NCBI GenBank assembly: GCA_947488605.1
Contig: CANKZJ010000005.1
Span: 62,001-126,000 of the forward strand
Length of the DNA stretch: 64,000 nucleotides
From: an uncultured Paracoccaceae bacterium
Lineage (GTDB): Bacteria > Pseudomonadota > Alphaproteobacteria > Rhodobacterales > Rhodobacteraceae
Direction of reading: 5' to 3'
Shown here: positions 8,330-17,403 of the stretch, in pieces
How positions within the stretch are numbered: position 1 is the stretch's first letter
How the letters are laid out: the number at the start of each line of letters is the position of its first letter
Notes under the pieces: generated by a model
Seen by the model: only the letters and a program-made list of their open reading frames with translations
What the model was told of the DNA's origin: nothing
The model's database searches: none
Made by a program: the position numbers and the translations under genes

Positions 8330-9337
8330 ATGGCCCGACAACCCGCCTCTCAGAGAGCCCGCGAAGCCGAAGGGCTAACGCAAGGTGAGGCAATCGCAAT
8401 AGCGATTGCCGTCGCTTGGATGGTTGTGGTCGGGATATTCTTCTGGTCGTTGCAGCCGACAGACCCAACCAATGATGGCGCTGCCGCAGAGCGTTGGATA
8501 TTGATGTTCATTGCGATTTTTGCGCCCGTAGGTTTGATCTGGGTGGCGTCAGCATCGTCGCGTGCCGTGCGTTATTTGCGCGAAGATTTGGCACATACGC
8601 GGGCCGCCTTGGAGCGATTGCAGCGTGAGCAAGCCGCGCAAAGGGCCGCTGTCCCGCAAGCGCCACCTCAGGTCGCCGTCCCGCAAGCCCCTCCCCAGCC
8701 TGCTGTCATGACAGAGCCACAAACTGGAATTGCACAGGACGTGCCTGCCTCACGGTTTGCATCACGCCGGGAAGTGTCGCGTTTGATCGTGCCGCGGGCT
8801 GCGCCACAAATGCCTGCGGATCAGCCTGCTTTAGCTTTGGAAACACCACCCGAGGCCGCCAACCCGCCAATTGAACGGCCCGATCTGATCAATGCGCTGA
8901 ATTTTCCTGACGACGAAAATGATACCGACGGGTTTGCCGCGCTGCGCCGCGCGTTGCGTGATCGGGGCGCGCGCCGATTGGTACAAGCCAGTCAGGATGT
9001 GCTGACGTTGTTGTCACAAGACGGCATCTACATGGATGATCTGCGTCCAGACCCTGTAGGTGCAGACCTGTGGCGACGGTTTGCCAAGGGCGAACGCGGT
9101 AAGACCCTCAGCCAGCTGGGCGGGATCAGTGATCAGTCCTATCTGTCGTCGGTGAGCCGCCGCATGCGCGAAGACACGATTTTCCGCGATGCCGTGCATC
9201 ACTTCTTGCGGCGTTTCGATGAAATGCTGGTAACGTTCGAGGACGCCGCTACGGATACCGACCTCCTTGAGCTTGCTGAAACGCGGACGTCGCGTGCTTT
9301 TATGCTATTGGCACGCTCCAGCGGAACGTTTGACTAG
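8330..9337 (+). CDS. Two-helix membrane protein with proline/glutamine repeat, unknown function
   Basis: I do not recognise this 335-residue protein beyond a likely Rhodobacterales-wide family. Two hydrophobic segments lie near residues 20-42 and 58-75, followed by a short coiled coil with LERLQREQAAQRA. A Pro/Ala/Gln-rich linker includes a nine-residue repeat (AVPQAPPQV then AVPQAPPQP). The C-terminal globular part (about 185-335) is helical and charged, probably cytoplasmic. It starts 14 bases after greA, so the two may be co-transcribed. The start at 8330 is the first ATG. Confidence 0.7.
   Translation: MARQPASQRAREAEGLTQGEAIAIAIAVAWMVVVGIFFWSLQPTDPTNDGAAAERWILMFIAIFAPVGLIWVASASSRAVRYLREDLAHTRAALERLQREQAAQRAAVPQAPPQVAVPQAPPQPAVMTEPQTGIAQDVPASRFASRREVSRLIVPRAAPQMPADQPALALETPPEAANPPIERPDLINALNFPDDENDTDGFAALRRALRDRGARRLVQASQDVLTLLSQDGIYMDDLRPDPVGADLWRRFAKGERGKTLSQLGGISDQSYLSSVSRRMREDTIFRDAVHHFLRRFDEMLVTFEDAATDTDLLELAETRTSRAFMLLARSSGTFD
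8648..8701 (+). repeat. 27-bp tandem repeat, two copies, in frame
   Basis: Two adjacent 27-base units (8648-8674 and 8675-8701) encode the nine-residue repeats of the Pro/Gln linker in the membrane protein at 8330-9337. They differ at a few positions, so the duplication is not very recent. Confidence 0.7.
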
Positions 9338-9342
9338 CCTGT

Positions 9343-10272
9343 ATGTGGGATATTTTCCTTCAAACGCTGCCGTTCTTTATGGTGATCGCGCTTGGCTACG
9401 GCTCTGGCCGGACGAATTTCTTTTCCGAAGCCGCTACAGCCTATCTGACAAAGTTCGTTTTCTACTTCGCCCTATCTGCAATGCTGTTCCGCTTTTCGGC
9501 CAACCTGTCGCTGAGCGAGATCCTCGATTGGCAATTTGTGATGGCGTACTTGAGTGCGACCACGGTTGTCTACATCATTGCAACACGCGCTGCGATGCGC
9601 CGGATGGTGCCAGTGACCGAGGCGGCGGTCGAGGCGCAATGTGCAGTGATAGGCAACGTGGGCTTTTTGGGCATACCGATGCTGGTTCTATTGCTGGGAG
9701 AGGGTGCCGTTGGTCCGGTTATGATGGTGCTAGCCGTCGATCTGATTGTCTTTGGCAGCTTGATTGTCATTTTGATCACCGGGTCACGCGATGGGCGGAT
9801 GTCGCCGAAAATCCTGTGGACTGTTGCGGTTGGCCTGATCAAGAACCCGATGATCGTCTCTATCTCTTTGGGGTTATTGGTGTCGGCCAACAATGTGGCC
9901 ATTCCACTACCGATCAATGACTTCCTACTCCTCCTTGGTGCTGCCGCGACCCCCGGTGCGTTGTTTGCAATTGGCGCGTCTTTGGCCAGCAAATCGGCCG
10001 AACGTGTCGGGATCGCCGGTTGGCTTTCATTTTGCAAATTGGTGCTGCATCCAGCGGCTGTTGCAGTGGCCGCCCTCTTTATCTTTGACGTTGATCCCTA
10101 CGCGGCGGGTGTCATGATCGCCGCCGCCGCACTGCCTGTTGCTGGCAATGTCTATATCATTGCCCAGCATTATGGCGTGGCCCCGACGCGGGTGTCAGCG
10201 TCAATCCTGATCTCGACAGCAGCGAGTATCGTGACCGTCTCGCTGGTCATTGGATGGGTGACAACCTTCTGA
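9343..10272 (+). CDS. AEC family transporter (auxin efflux carrier-like permease)
   Basis: This 309-residue integral membrane protein has about ten hydrophobic segments in two halves. The pattern includes NVGFLGIPM in the first half and the AAALPVAGNVYIIAQHYG motif near the end, both typical of bacterial AEC permeases (malate, malonate or other organic anion transport). The start ATG lies five bases after the preceding stop. The substrate cannot be inferred. Confidence 0.9.
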   Translation: MWDIFLQTLPFFMVIALGYGSGRTNFFSEAATAYLTKFVFYFALSAMLFRFSANLSLSEILDWQFVMAYLSATTVVYIIATRAAMRRMVPVTEAAVEAQCAVIGNVGFLGIPMLVLLLGEGAVGPVMMVLAVDLIVFGSLIVILITGSRDGRMSPKILWTVAVGLIKNPMIVSISLGLLVSANNVAIPLPINDFLLLLGAAATPGALFAIGASLASKSAERVGIAGWLSFCKLVLHPAAVAVAALFIFDVDPYAAGVMIAAAALPVAGNVYIIAQHYGVAPTRVSASILISTAASIVTVSLVIGWVTTF

Positions 10273-10309
10273 ACCTGCGTTAGCCCTTGGGCAAATGAAA
10301 GGGCGCGTC

Positions 10310-11137
10310 ATGGAAACACTCTCGGAAAATCGCAGCTTTGGTGGCATCCAAGGCGTCTATTCCCACACATCGGAAGCTTGTTCTTGCGACATGACCTTCG
10401 CGGTATTTTTGCCCGAAGAAGCCGCAGCAGGCCCAGTGCCGGTACTTTGGTTCTTGTCCGGTCTGACCTGCACACATGAAAACGCAATGGTGAAAGCGGG
10501 CGCGCAGGCATGGGCCGCGGAGCAGGGCATCGCATTGATCTTTCCCGACACCTCGCCGCGCGGCGATGATGTCCCGAATGATGAGGCGTATGATCTGGGG
10601 CAGGGTGCTGGTTTCTACATCGATGCGACGCAAGCGCCTTGGGACAAGCATTTCAAAATGTGGACTTATGTGACGCGGGAATTATCTGCTCTTGTCGCCG
10701 ACAACTTCCCGCTGGATATGGAGCGGCAGGCGATCACCGGTCATTCGATGGGCGGGCATGGTGCGCTGACGATGGCGATGGCTTTGCCCGGCAGGTTCCG
10801 GTCAGTGTCGGCCTTTGCGCCGATTTGTCATCCAACCCAAAGCGATTGGGGCCGCAAGCAGTTCGCAGCCTATTGGGGTGATGAGGCAAACTGGGGCCCA
10901 CATGATGCGACCCTGCTGATGCAAGGCGGCGGATTTGATGGACCAGTATTGATTGATACAGGCACCGATGATCAGTTTGGTGATTTGTTAGGAACTGAAC
11001 ATCTGGCGCAAGCGATGGCTGCAAAGCGTCAAGAAGGGCAGATCAGGCTGCAGAAGGGCTATGATCATTCCTACTTCTTCATCTCAACCTTCATGGAAGA
11101 CCACGTCGCATTCCACGCAGAGGCGCTCTATCGATGA
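10310..11137 (+). CDS. fghA: S-formylglutathione hydrolase
   Basis: The enzyme hydrolyses S-formylglutathione to formate and glutathione in formaldehyde detoxification. The 275-residue alpha/beta hydrolase has the nucleophile elbow [10 protein letters not shown] and the catalytic histidine in [17 protein letters not shown] and [11 protein letters not shown] are family signatures. I prefer ATG at 10310 (AAAGGG six bases upstream) to ATG 10295. Its usual partner, glutathione-dependent formaldehyde dehydrogenase, is not in the window. The 3' end overlaps the next gene by four bases. Confidence 0.95.
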   Translation: METLSENRSFGGIQGVYSHTSEACSCDMTFAVFLPEEAAAGPVPVLWFLSGLTCTHENAMVKAGAQAWAAEQGIALIFPDTSPRGDDVPNDEAYDLGQGAGFYIDATQAPWDKHFKMWTYVTRELSALVADNFPLDMERQAITGHSMGGHGALTMAMALPGRFRSVSAFAPICHPTQSDWGRKQFAAYWGDEANWGPHDATLLMQGGGFDGPVLIDTGTDDQFGDLLGTEHLAQAMAAKRQEGQIRLQKGYDHSYFFISTFMEDHVAFHAEALYR

Positions 11138-11580
11138 TTTACGTTGATGCCGATGCTTGCCCGGTGAAAGCCGAGGTCGAACGTGTCGGCACACGCCACA
11201 AGCTGCGCATGTTTGTGGTCTCGAACGGGGGCATTCGCCCTTCACCCAACCCATTTGTCGAAACTGTTGTGGTTCCTGATGGACCTGACGTCGCCGATAT
11301 GTGGATCGCGGATCGCGCGACAAAGGGCGATGTCGTCGTGACCGGGGACATTCCGTTGGCAGCAAGATGCATCGAGAACGGTGCTTTGGTGTTAAAGCAT
11401 AACGGCGAGCCGCTGACACAGGCCAATATCGGCAATGTACTGGCGACGCGTGATTTGATGACAGATATGCGTGCAGCTGATCCATTTCGCCAAGGCGGCG
11501 GCAAACCGTTCAGCAAAGCGGACCGCGCGCGTTTCCTGGACGGGTTAGAACGCGCTGTGCGTGCGGCGGCTAAGCCGTGA
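11134..11580 (+). CDS. YaiI/YqxD (UPF0178) family protein
   Basis: The 148-residue protein begins [15 protein letters not shown], the signature of the UPF0178/DUF188 family, a PIN-like fold predicted to act on nucleic acid. Acidic residues (D4, D6) and the TGDIPLA motif are conserved. No biochemical role is established. It is linked by four-base overlaps to both neighbours, fghA upstream and the DMT transporter downstream. Confidence 0.92.
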   Translation: MIYVDADACPVKAEVERVGTRHKLRMFVVSNGGIRPSPNPFVETVVVPDGPDVADMWIADRATKGDVVVTGDIPLAARCIENGALVLKHNGEPLTQANIGNVLATRDLMTDMRAADPFRQGGGKPFSKADRARFLDGLERAVRAAAKP

Positions 11581-12530
11581 CGCAAATGTCGCCAGCCAAG
11601 CTTGGTGCGCTTTGTGCGGCGATTTCGGTTGTCTTCTTTTCCATCAACGACGTGGCGATCAAATTCCTGAGTGGCGGTTATGCATTGCATCAAGTGGTGC
11701 TGATCCGGTCAGTGATCGGACTGCTGATCATCGTGATCTTTATCGCACCCTTGACGACTGGTCGGGCGCTTGCCCGTACGAAGCGATTAAAGATGCACAT
11801 GCTGCGCGGGCTTTGCGTCGTCTTTGCCAACATGACGTTCTTCTTGGGGCTCGCTGCGATGCCTTTGGCCGATGCGGTCGCAATATTCTTTGTCAGCCCA
11901 CTGATTATCACGCTGTTCTCGGTCCTCTTTTTGGGTGAGGTCGTGGGGCCGCGTCGTTGGGCGGCGATTGCAGTTGGACTGGTCGGCGTTTTGGTCATGA
12001 TGCGGCCCGGTACGGAGGCATTTCAGCTTGCGTCTTTGCTGCCATTGGCTGCTGCGTTTTGCTACGCCGGTATCCACATCATCACCCGCAGGATTGGCGG
12101 CACCGAGAGTGCTGCGACGATGGCTTTCTATATCCAGATCATGTTCATTGTTGTGGGTATCCTGTTTGGCCTGATCGTGGGGGATGGCCGGTTTGGTAAT
12201 CAATCTGACGCGTCGCTAGCGTTCTTGTTCCGTGCGTGGACTTGGCCGCTGCCTGCGGACTATCCGATTTTCATACTTATTGGCATTGGGATCGCGGTAG
12301 CGGGCTATTTGATTTCGCAAGCCTACCGCGTGGCCGAGGCATCATTTATCGCGCCATTTGAATATCTTGCGCTGCCGATGTCGGTGGGCTGGGGTATGGT
12401 ATTTTTCGCGGAATTCCCTGATGGCTGGGATTATTTCGGCATGGCGTTGATCCTCGGTGCCGGTCTTTTCACGGTCTGGCGCGAAGCCCGCACAAAACCA
12501 GTTACTTTACAGCGGCCATTGCGGCGTTAG
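11577..12530 (+). CDS. DMT family transporter (EamA domains)
   Basis: The 317-residue membrane protein has ten hydrophobic segments arranged as two EamA repeats. It starts at GTG 11577, which overlaps the previous stop (GTGA). Members export amino acids, nucleobases or other metabolites; no substrate clue is visible. It completes a three-gene overlapping run with fghA and the UPF0178 gene. Confidence 0.9.
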   Translation: MTQMSPAKLGALCAAISVVFFSINDVAIKFLSGGYALHQVVLIRSVIGLLIIVIFIAPLTTGRALARTKRLKMHMLRGLCVVFANMTFFLGLAAMPLADAVAIFFVSPLIITLFSVLFLGEVVGPRRWAAIAVGLVGVLVMMRPGTEAFQLASLLPLAAAFCYAGIHIITRRIGGTESAATMAFYIQIMFIVVGILFGLIVGDGRFGNQSDASLAFLFRAWTWPLPADYPIFILIGIGIAVAGYLISQAYRVAEASFIAPFEYLALPMSVGWGMVFFAEFPDGWDYFGMALILGAGLFTVWREARTKPVTLQRPLRR

Positions 12531-12547
12531 GTTGTATTTCAACAACC
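12530..12547 (+). terminator. Short hairpin after the DMT transporter
   Basis: GGTTGT and ACAACC form a 6-bp stem with a 6-base loop at the DMT stop codon, just before the HAD gene. It is short and lacks a T-run, so this is a weak call. Confidence 0.25.
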
Positions 12548-12557
12548 CGGAGCAGGT

Positions 12558-13181
12558 ATGACGCAGGTTAAAGCAGTGGTATTCGATATCGGCAATGTGC
12601 TGATCGAATGGCAACCAGAGCGATTTTTCGATAGTGTAATTGGTGCGGACCGACGCAAGGCCATGTTTGCGGCAATCGATCTGCACGGCATCAACGACGA
12701 AGTTGATCGCGGCGGGAATTTTCACGACACAATCGTTGCTGCGGCCAAGGCAAATCCTGAATGGCATGTCGAAGTCATGATGTGGCATGATCGCTGGATC
12801 GAAATGGCGGCCCCCGCAATAGATCATTCCGTGCGATTGCTGCGTGCTTTGCGGGGACAAGGCGTGCCTGTCTTTGCGTTGACGAATTTTGGCATTCAGA
12901 CTTTTGAAATTGCAGAACCAGTCTATCCGTTCTTGGGCGAATTCGACCGGCGCTATATTTCGGGACATATGGGCGTGATTAAACCTGATCATTCAATTTA
13001 TGAGATGGTGGAGGCGGATTGCGGGGTGGCACCTGCAGCACTTTTGTTCGCGGATGATCGTATTGATAATATCAATGTCGCAACTGCGCGTGGATGGAAA
13101 ACGCACCTCTTTGAAGGGCCTCAGGGTTGGGCGGACCGGCTTGTCGCCGAAGGTTTGTTAACGAAGGAAGCGGCGAAATGA
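12558..13181 (+). CDS. HAD family phosphatase
   Basis: This 207-residue HAD-IA hydrolase opens with VVFDIGNVLIEW, motif I of the YihX-like subgroup in which the second aspartate is glycine. Motif II (ALTNFG) and motif III/IV (GVIKPD, LLFADDRIDNI) follow in order. It probably dephosphorylates a sugar phosphate or other small metabolite. It overlaps the next gene by four bases (ATGA). Confidence 0.9.
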   Translation: MTQVKAVVFDIGNVLIEWQPERFFDSVIGADRRKAMFAAIDLHGINDEVDRGGNFHDTIVAAAKANPEWHVEVMMWHDRWIEMAAPAIDHSVRLLRALRGQGVPVFALTNFGIQTFEIAEPVYPFLGEFDRRYISGHMGVIKPDHSIYEMVEADCGVAPAALLFADDRIDNINVATARGWKTHLFEGPQGWADRLVAEGLLTKEAAK

Positions 13182-14092
13182 CGGTGATGATCCCCTTTGA
13201 GGAAGGCCAAAAGCGCCTTGATTGGCTTGCACTTACGGATGCTTTGGCAGCAGGCCATGACGGACCAAAAGCGGATGTGGCAGATGTGTTTCTTTATGAA
13301 GGCGATAACACCCTGCTCAACCGTTCTGCATGGATCGCTGGTTTGGGACTTGCGGTAAAATGCGCAACGATCTTTCCGGCCAACAAAGCTGCGGGTAAGC
13401 CCGCCATTGGCGGTGCTGTGAACCTCTTTTCGGGTCAAGATGGCGCGTTGGAGGCCATTCTTGATTTTGCGTTGGTGACGAAATGGAAAACCGCAGGGGA
13501 CAGTCTTTTGGCCGCACGCCGTCTGGCCCGCCCAGATAGCCGGAAAATCCTGATCGTTGGTGCGGGAACTGTCGGGCATTCATTGCGCGAAGCATACGGC
13601 GCAGCATTCCCTGAGGCAGAATTCACTGTGTGGAACAGGTCGCCAGACGCAGCGGTGACGTTTCAAACAGCCTTCCCCGATGTTGCGATTGCGGATGACT
13701 TGGAAACAGCGGTGCGCGATGCGGATATTGTGACGTCTGCAACCATGTCGACCGATCCGGTTATTCAAGGCGCATGGCTGCAACCGGGTCAGCACATTGA
13801 CTTGATCGGTGCGTACCGGCCCGATATGCGCGAAGTGGATGATCTTGCTTTGCAAAAGGCACGGATATTCGTGGACAGCCGCGAGACGACCGTTGGGCAT
13901 ATTGGTGAGCTAAAAATCCCGATTGCCGCAGGTGCTATTGCAATCGAAGATATCGTTGCAGATTATTATGAATTGACCAAATTTGAGCGCCTTAATGACG
14001 CCGAGATTACGTTGTTTAAGAACGGTGGTGGCGCGCATCTGGATTTGATGACAAGCCGATACATACTGGAAGCCTGGTCGGCGTCCGGTTAA
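13178..14092 (+). CDS. Ornithine cyclodeaminase/mu-crystallin family protein
   Basis: The 304-residue NAD(P)-dependent protein contains the Rossmann loop GAGTVGHSLREAY near residue 125 and the family motif GAYRPDMREVDD. Family members include ornithine cyclodeaminase, alanine dehydrogenase and imine reductases, and the exact reaction is uncertain. I place the start at ATG 13178, which overlaps the HAD gene stop and begins MTVMIPFEEG; an upstream in-frame start at 13127 would lie deep in the HAD gene. Confidence 0.85.
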   Translation: MTVMIPFEEGQKRLDWLALTDALAAGHDGPKADVADVFLYEGDNTLLNRSAWIAGLGLAVKCATIFPANKAAGKPAIGGAVNLFSGQDGALEAILDFALVTKWKTAGDSLLAARRLARPDSRKILIVGAGTVGHSLREAYGAAFPEAEFTVWNRSPDAAVTFQTAFPDVAIADDLETAVRDADIVTSATMSTDPVIQGAWLQPGQHIDLIGAYRPDMREVDDLALQKARIFVDSRETTVGHIGELKIPIAAGAIAIEDIVADYYELTKFERLNDAEITLFKNGGGAHLDLMTSRYILEAWSASG

Positions 14093-14099
14093 ACGCCGC

Positions 14100-15056
14100 G
14101 TGGATTTGTTACTGAAAGGCGCAGTTTTGGTCTGGTTTGTCGGGTTTTTGGCAGCTGTTTGCGTGGCATACCTCGCAGTACGTCCGTTCTATATTGAACG
14201 CCGCCGTCCACCCGTTGGGCTGGAGGAACGCGACGAATCAGACGGGCAGTTCATCCAACTATCACAAGGTGTGACGCATTGCCGTTGGGCGGGCTCTGCA
14301 CGTGGTCCAGTGGCCATTGTCGTTCACGGTGTTGCATCGCCGATGGTCTCCATGGAGGCTGTCGCCAAAGGGTTGGGCGATCTGGGGTACCGGGTGTTGA
14401 TGTACGACCTTTATGGACGTGGGTTGTCTGATGCACCTAAAGGAAAGCAAGACCGCGCTTTTTTTCTACGGCAATTGGCTGACCTCTGTGCCTATCATGG
14501 GTTGAACGAAGACCTTACAATCGTTGGGTATTCAATGGGCGGTGGGATCGCGACCGCCTTTGCCGTACGCTACCCCCATAGCGTCAAGCGGATTATTCTT
14601 TTAGCCAGTTCCGGCGTCATCACCAATGAGAGTAGGTTTTCGCGTTTTTGCAGGCGTGTGCCACTTTTGGGAACCTGGGCACATGCGATGTTCGCGCACC
14701 GCCGTATTGCAAAAACGATACCGGAGCGGGGCGAGACGAGAGAGATTGAACGAATTTACCGCGCCCAAAGGCGAGAGTTGCAACGCCGTGGCTATTTGCC
14801 TGCCATTCTGGCAAGTCGCCGCGGGATTTTGGCCGAAGATCAAGAGCAGGATCACCGCAAAATTGGCCGCCAAGGCATTCCCGTTACAGCAATTTGGGCA
14901 GGCAAAGATCCGATTATTCCGCTACGCGCGATTGGCCTTTTGGCGCAATGGAACAGGGACGTTCATCAAGAAGTGGTGGACGATGCTGACCACGCATTGC
15001 CCTACACACATGGCGAACAGATGATTGCAGCACTGCGCACGGCATTGCGCGATTGA
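14100..15056 (+). CDS. Membrane-anchored alpha/beta hydrolase
   Basis: The protein has 318 residues, a GTG start at 14100, an N-terminal hydrophobic anchor (about residues 5-27) and an alpha/beta hydrolase domain. The oxyanion region is VVHGVASPM, the nucleophile elbow GYSMGGG, the acid lies near WAGKDPIIP and the histidine in DDADHALPY. It is probably an esterase or lipase acting at the membrane face. It lies eight bases after the cyclodeaminase-like gene. Confidence 0.85.
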   Translation: MDLLLKGAVLVWFVGFLAAVCVAYLAVRPFYIERRRPPVGLEERDESDGQFIQLSQGVTHCRWAGSARGPVAIVVHGVASPMVSMEAVAKGLGDLGYRVLMYDLYGRGLSDAPKGKQDRAFFLRQLADLCAYHGLNEDLTIVGYSMGGGIATAFAVRYPHSVKRIILLASSGVITNESRFSRFCRRVPLLGTWAHAMFAHRRIAKTIPERGETREIERIYRAQRRELQRRGYLPAILASRRGILAEDQEQDHRKIGRQGIPVTAIWAGKDPIIPLRAIGLLAQWNRDVHQEVVDDADHALPYTHGEQMIAALRTALRD

Positions 15057-15100
15057 TAGGTTCGCTTTTCAATCTCTAAGCGCGGCGTTATCCCTTTGAT

Positions 15101-16153
15101 ATGACAGTTCAACAAGCTTATCAGGCTGCCGTCGCAGCAGGCACTTTGCATGAAGACGCAGCGCAATTGGCCGTGTTGCCAGAACTTGAACGCGTGCGCG
15201 GCGCTCTTGCAGAGCCGGTGAAACGCGGCTTCTTTCGCAAAGCGACAGCTGCAACTCCCGGTTTATATATGTGGGGCGGTGTTGGGCGCGGTAAGTCGAT
15301 GTTGATGGACTTGCTCTATGAACAGGTCGATGCGCCCAAGCGGCGCCGACATTTTCACGCATTCATGCAATGGGTCCACACTGAAATGACCGAAGCTCGC
15401 AAGTCCGGCGTCGATGATGCGATCGCGCCGGTGGCGGCAAAACTCGCAGATGAAGTGCGCTTTCTTGCGTTTGACGAAATGCAGATCACCGATATCACGG
15501 ACGCGATGATTGTTGGGCGGTTGTTTGAGGCTCTATTTTCGCGCGGTGTGGTTGTTGTGACGACATCGAACAGGCCACCGGATGATCTGTATAAGGATGG
15601 CTTGAACCGTCAGCTGTTCACGCCTTTCATCGCACTTCTCAAAGACCAGATGGTTGTGCATGAATTGGCAAGTCCGACAGATTACCGGCAGGATCGCCTT
15701 GCCGGATCACCCAGCTATTTCACCCCCAATGATGCAGCCGCGAGACAAGAGATTGCGGATATTTGGGCACGGCTAAGCAATGGGCAATCAGAAACGCTTG
15801 TTCTGCATGTCAAAGGACGACAAGTCGCATTAGAGAATTTCCACAATGGCACGGCAAAGGTGAAGTTTTTTGACCTCTGCGGCAAGCCATTGGGCGCTGG
15901 TGACTATCTTGCCTTGGCCGCCGCAGTGCGTGTTTTGATCCTTGAGGATATCCCCAGCCTGTCCCGGCATAATTTCAACGAGGCGAAAAGGTTCGTCACC
16001 CTGATAGATGCTTTGTATGAAGCGAAGGTGCAGTTGATTTGCTCGGCCGCCGCAGCGCCAGAGATGCTTTATGTCGAAGGCACAGGCACATTCGAGTTTG
16101 AGCGCACGGCAAGCCGTCTGCGTGAAATGCAATCGGCGGAGTGGGCCCGTTAG
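15101..16153 (+). CDS. zapE: Cell division protein ZapE (AFG1-like ATPase)
   Basis: This 350-residue P-loop ATPase belongs to the AFG1/ZapE family, which associates with the FtsZ ring under low oxygen or stress in enterobacteria and with inner-membrane protein turnover in mitochondria. Walker A GGVGRGKS is at residues 59-66, Walker B FLAFDEMQITD near 121-131 and a sensor region TTSNRPP near 160. The 3' end shares a four-base overlap (TTAG) with the convergent carbonic anhydrase gene. Confidence 0.95.
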   Translation: MTVQQAYQAAVAAGTLHEDAAQLAVLPELERVRGALAEPVKRGFFRKATAATPGLYMWGGVGRGKSMLMDLLYEQVDAPKRRRHFHAFMQWVHTEMTEARKSGVDDAIAPVAAKLADEVRFLAFDEMQITDITDAMIVGRLFEALFSRGVVVVTTSNRPPDDLYKDGLNRQLFTPFIALLKDQMVVHELASPTDYRQDRLAGSPSYFTPNDAAARQEIADIWARLSNGQSETLVLHVKGRQVALENFHNGTAKVKFFDLCGKPLGAGDYLALAAAVRVLILEDIPSLSRHNFNEAKRFVTLIDALYEAKVQLICSAAAAPEMLYVEGTGTFEFERTASRLREMQSAEWAR

Positions 16154-16797
16154 ATCGCTTTGAAAGTGTTGGTTTTCGGATCGTAAGCTTCTAGCCCACC
16201 TTCGCCGATATCATTCCAAAGACCGTGGACCGACAGACGATCATTTTCGACGGCCTCTTTCACGAAGGGAAAGGTCATCAGGTTTTCAAGCGAGATCACA
16301 ACAGACGCCTTTTCAAGCGCACGTTTGCGGGTTTCATCATCGCCCTCGGGCAGGTCGGTAAAACCGGGCCTGAGGATTTCCATCCACCGTCCAACAAAGC
16401 TGCTGGCCTCTTCCAATTCAGGGGCATTGCCCGAGCACATGTTATAGCACCCCTCAACACCGCCACAGCCAGAGTGGCCAAGGACAATAAGGTGCGCGAC
16501 CTTAAGGCCCGTAATCGCATATTCGACTGCTGCCGATGTGCCGTGGTGGTGACCGTCTGGATTAAACGGCGGGACCAAGTTGGCGATGTTGCGGTGTATG
16601 AAGAATTCACCCTGATCGGCGCCAAAAATGGACGTGACATGCACACGGCTGTCACAACATGAAATGACCATCGAGCGCGGGTGCTGTCCGTCTTCCGCCA
16701 ACCTGCGGTACCACCCCCGGTTTTCAGTATAGACAGTCGCTTTCCAACCTTGATAGCGGTTGACCAGATAAGCGGGCAGGGGGCGGGCGTATTGCAT
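16150..16797 (-). CDS. Beta-class carbonic anhydrase
   Basis: The enzyme interconverts CO2 and bicarbonate. The 215-residue protein shows all zinc and active-site signatures: C48-D49-S50-R51 and H108-x-x-C111 in GHSGCGG. The GTSAAVEYAI stretch is typical of the proteobacterial clade. An AAGAGA ribosome binding site precedes the ATG at 16797. The stop codon overlaps that of zapE on the other strand. Confidence 0.96.
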   Translation of the reverse strand: MQYARPLPAYLVNRYQGWKATVYTENRGWYRRLAEDGQHPRSMVISCCDSRVHVTSIFGADQGEFFIHRNIANLVPPFNPDGHHHGTSAAVEYAITGLKVAHLIVLGHSGCGGVEGCYNMCSGNAPELEEASSFVGRWMEILRPGFTDLPEGDDETRKRALEKASVVISLENLMTFPFVKEAVENDRLSVHGLWNDIGEGGLEAYDPKTNTFKAI

Positions 16798-16909
16798 TGT
16801 CGTCTCTTTCGATTATTCCGCAGAGATACGTCGCATTTTCAAGAATTTCGAGCGATTTTTCACATTCGTCTCAACCTTCTGAGAACCTTGTTTGTTTAAA
16901 AGCACGGTC

Positions 16910-17323
16910 ATGACGAATGTAACACAATTCCCAAGCCCCGTATCCGTTGGTTCCTTTGATGTGGTTGTATTGTCTTGTGCGCGTCACTCACAGTTTGACC
17001 CAGCGCCGCTGACACGTCTTTTTGAACGTCAGGATTTCCATGAAGCCGAGGAAATTCTTTGCCGCACATTGGAAGATATCGCGCTGCGTCTTGATTTGCT
17101 TCAACTTGGCTTGGCGGGCCATGATTTTCAGAAGATGTTGAAACCTGTGCAACACATCATGTTTGTGGCGGGTCAAATCGGATTGGTCGAAGTGGGGGTT
17201 GCGGCCACTCATGTCCGCAGCTGCCTTATCCAACAAGATGGTGTTGCCCTTGATGCAACGATGGCCCGGCTTGAACGCGGTTTCGACATCGCGGTGAATG
17301 AGGTTTGGAATTTCAGAGATTAA
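16910..17323 (+). CDS. Small helical protein, possibly a degenerate HPt-like domain
   Basis: I take ATG 16910 (137 residues, MTNVTQFPSP) over a TTG at 16892. The protein is not a named family I recognise. Residues about 40-137 look like a four-helix unit, and QHIMFVAGQIGL (81-92) resembles the HPt core seen in ArcB and CheA. In that alignment Q81 falls where the phosphorylated histidine should be, with H82 next to it, and the lysine-glycine pair is absent. It may be a non-phosphorylatable relative or a coincidence. It stands alone between two unrelated enzymes. Confidence 0.6.
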   Translation: MTNVTQFPSPVSVGSFDVVVLSCARHSQFDPAPLTRLFERQDFHEAEEILCRTLEDIALRLDLLQLGLAGHDFQKMLKPVQHIMFVAGQIGLVEVGVAATHVRSCLIQQDGVALDATMARLERGFDIAVNEVWNFRD

Positions 17324-17403
17324 TGGCGAGGTGGGCTAGCGGCACTTGCGGCTCCTTATCAGCCCGTTAGGTTGATGCATGAATATATCTAGAAGGATAC
17401 GCC

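Noticed and set aside
12558..13181. HAD protein with glycine in place of the second motif I aspartate
   Set aside because: DxGN is the normal motif I of the YihX-like subgroup, so it is not evidence of inactivation.
16488..16505. TAAGGT...ACCTTA inverted repeat resembling the tsaC palindrome arms
   Set aside because: Only 6-bp arms, fully inside conserved carbonic anhydrase codons; chance is sufficient.
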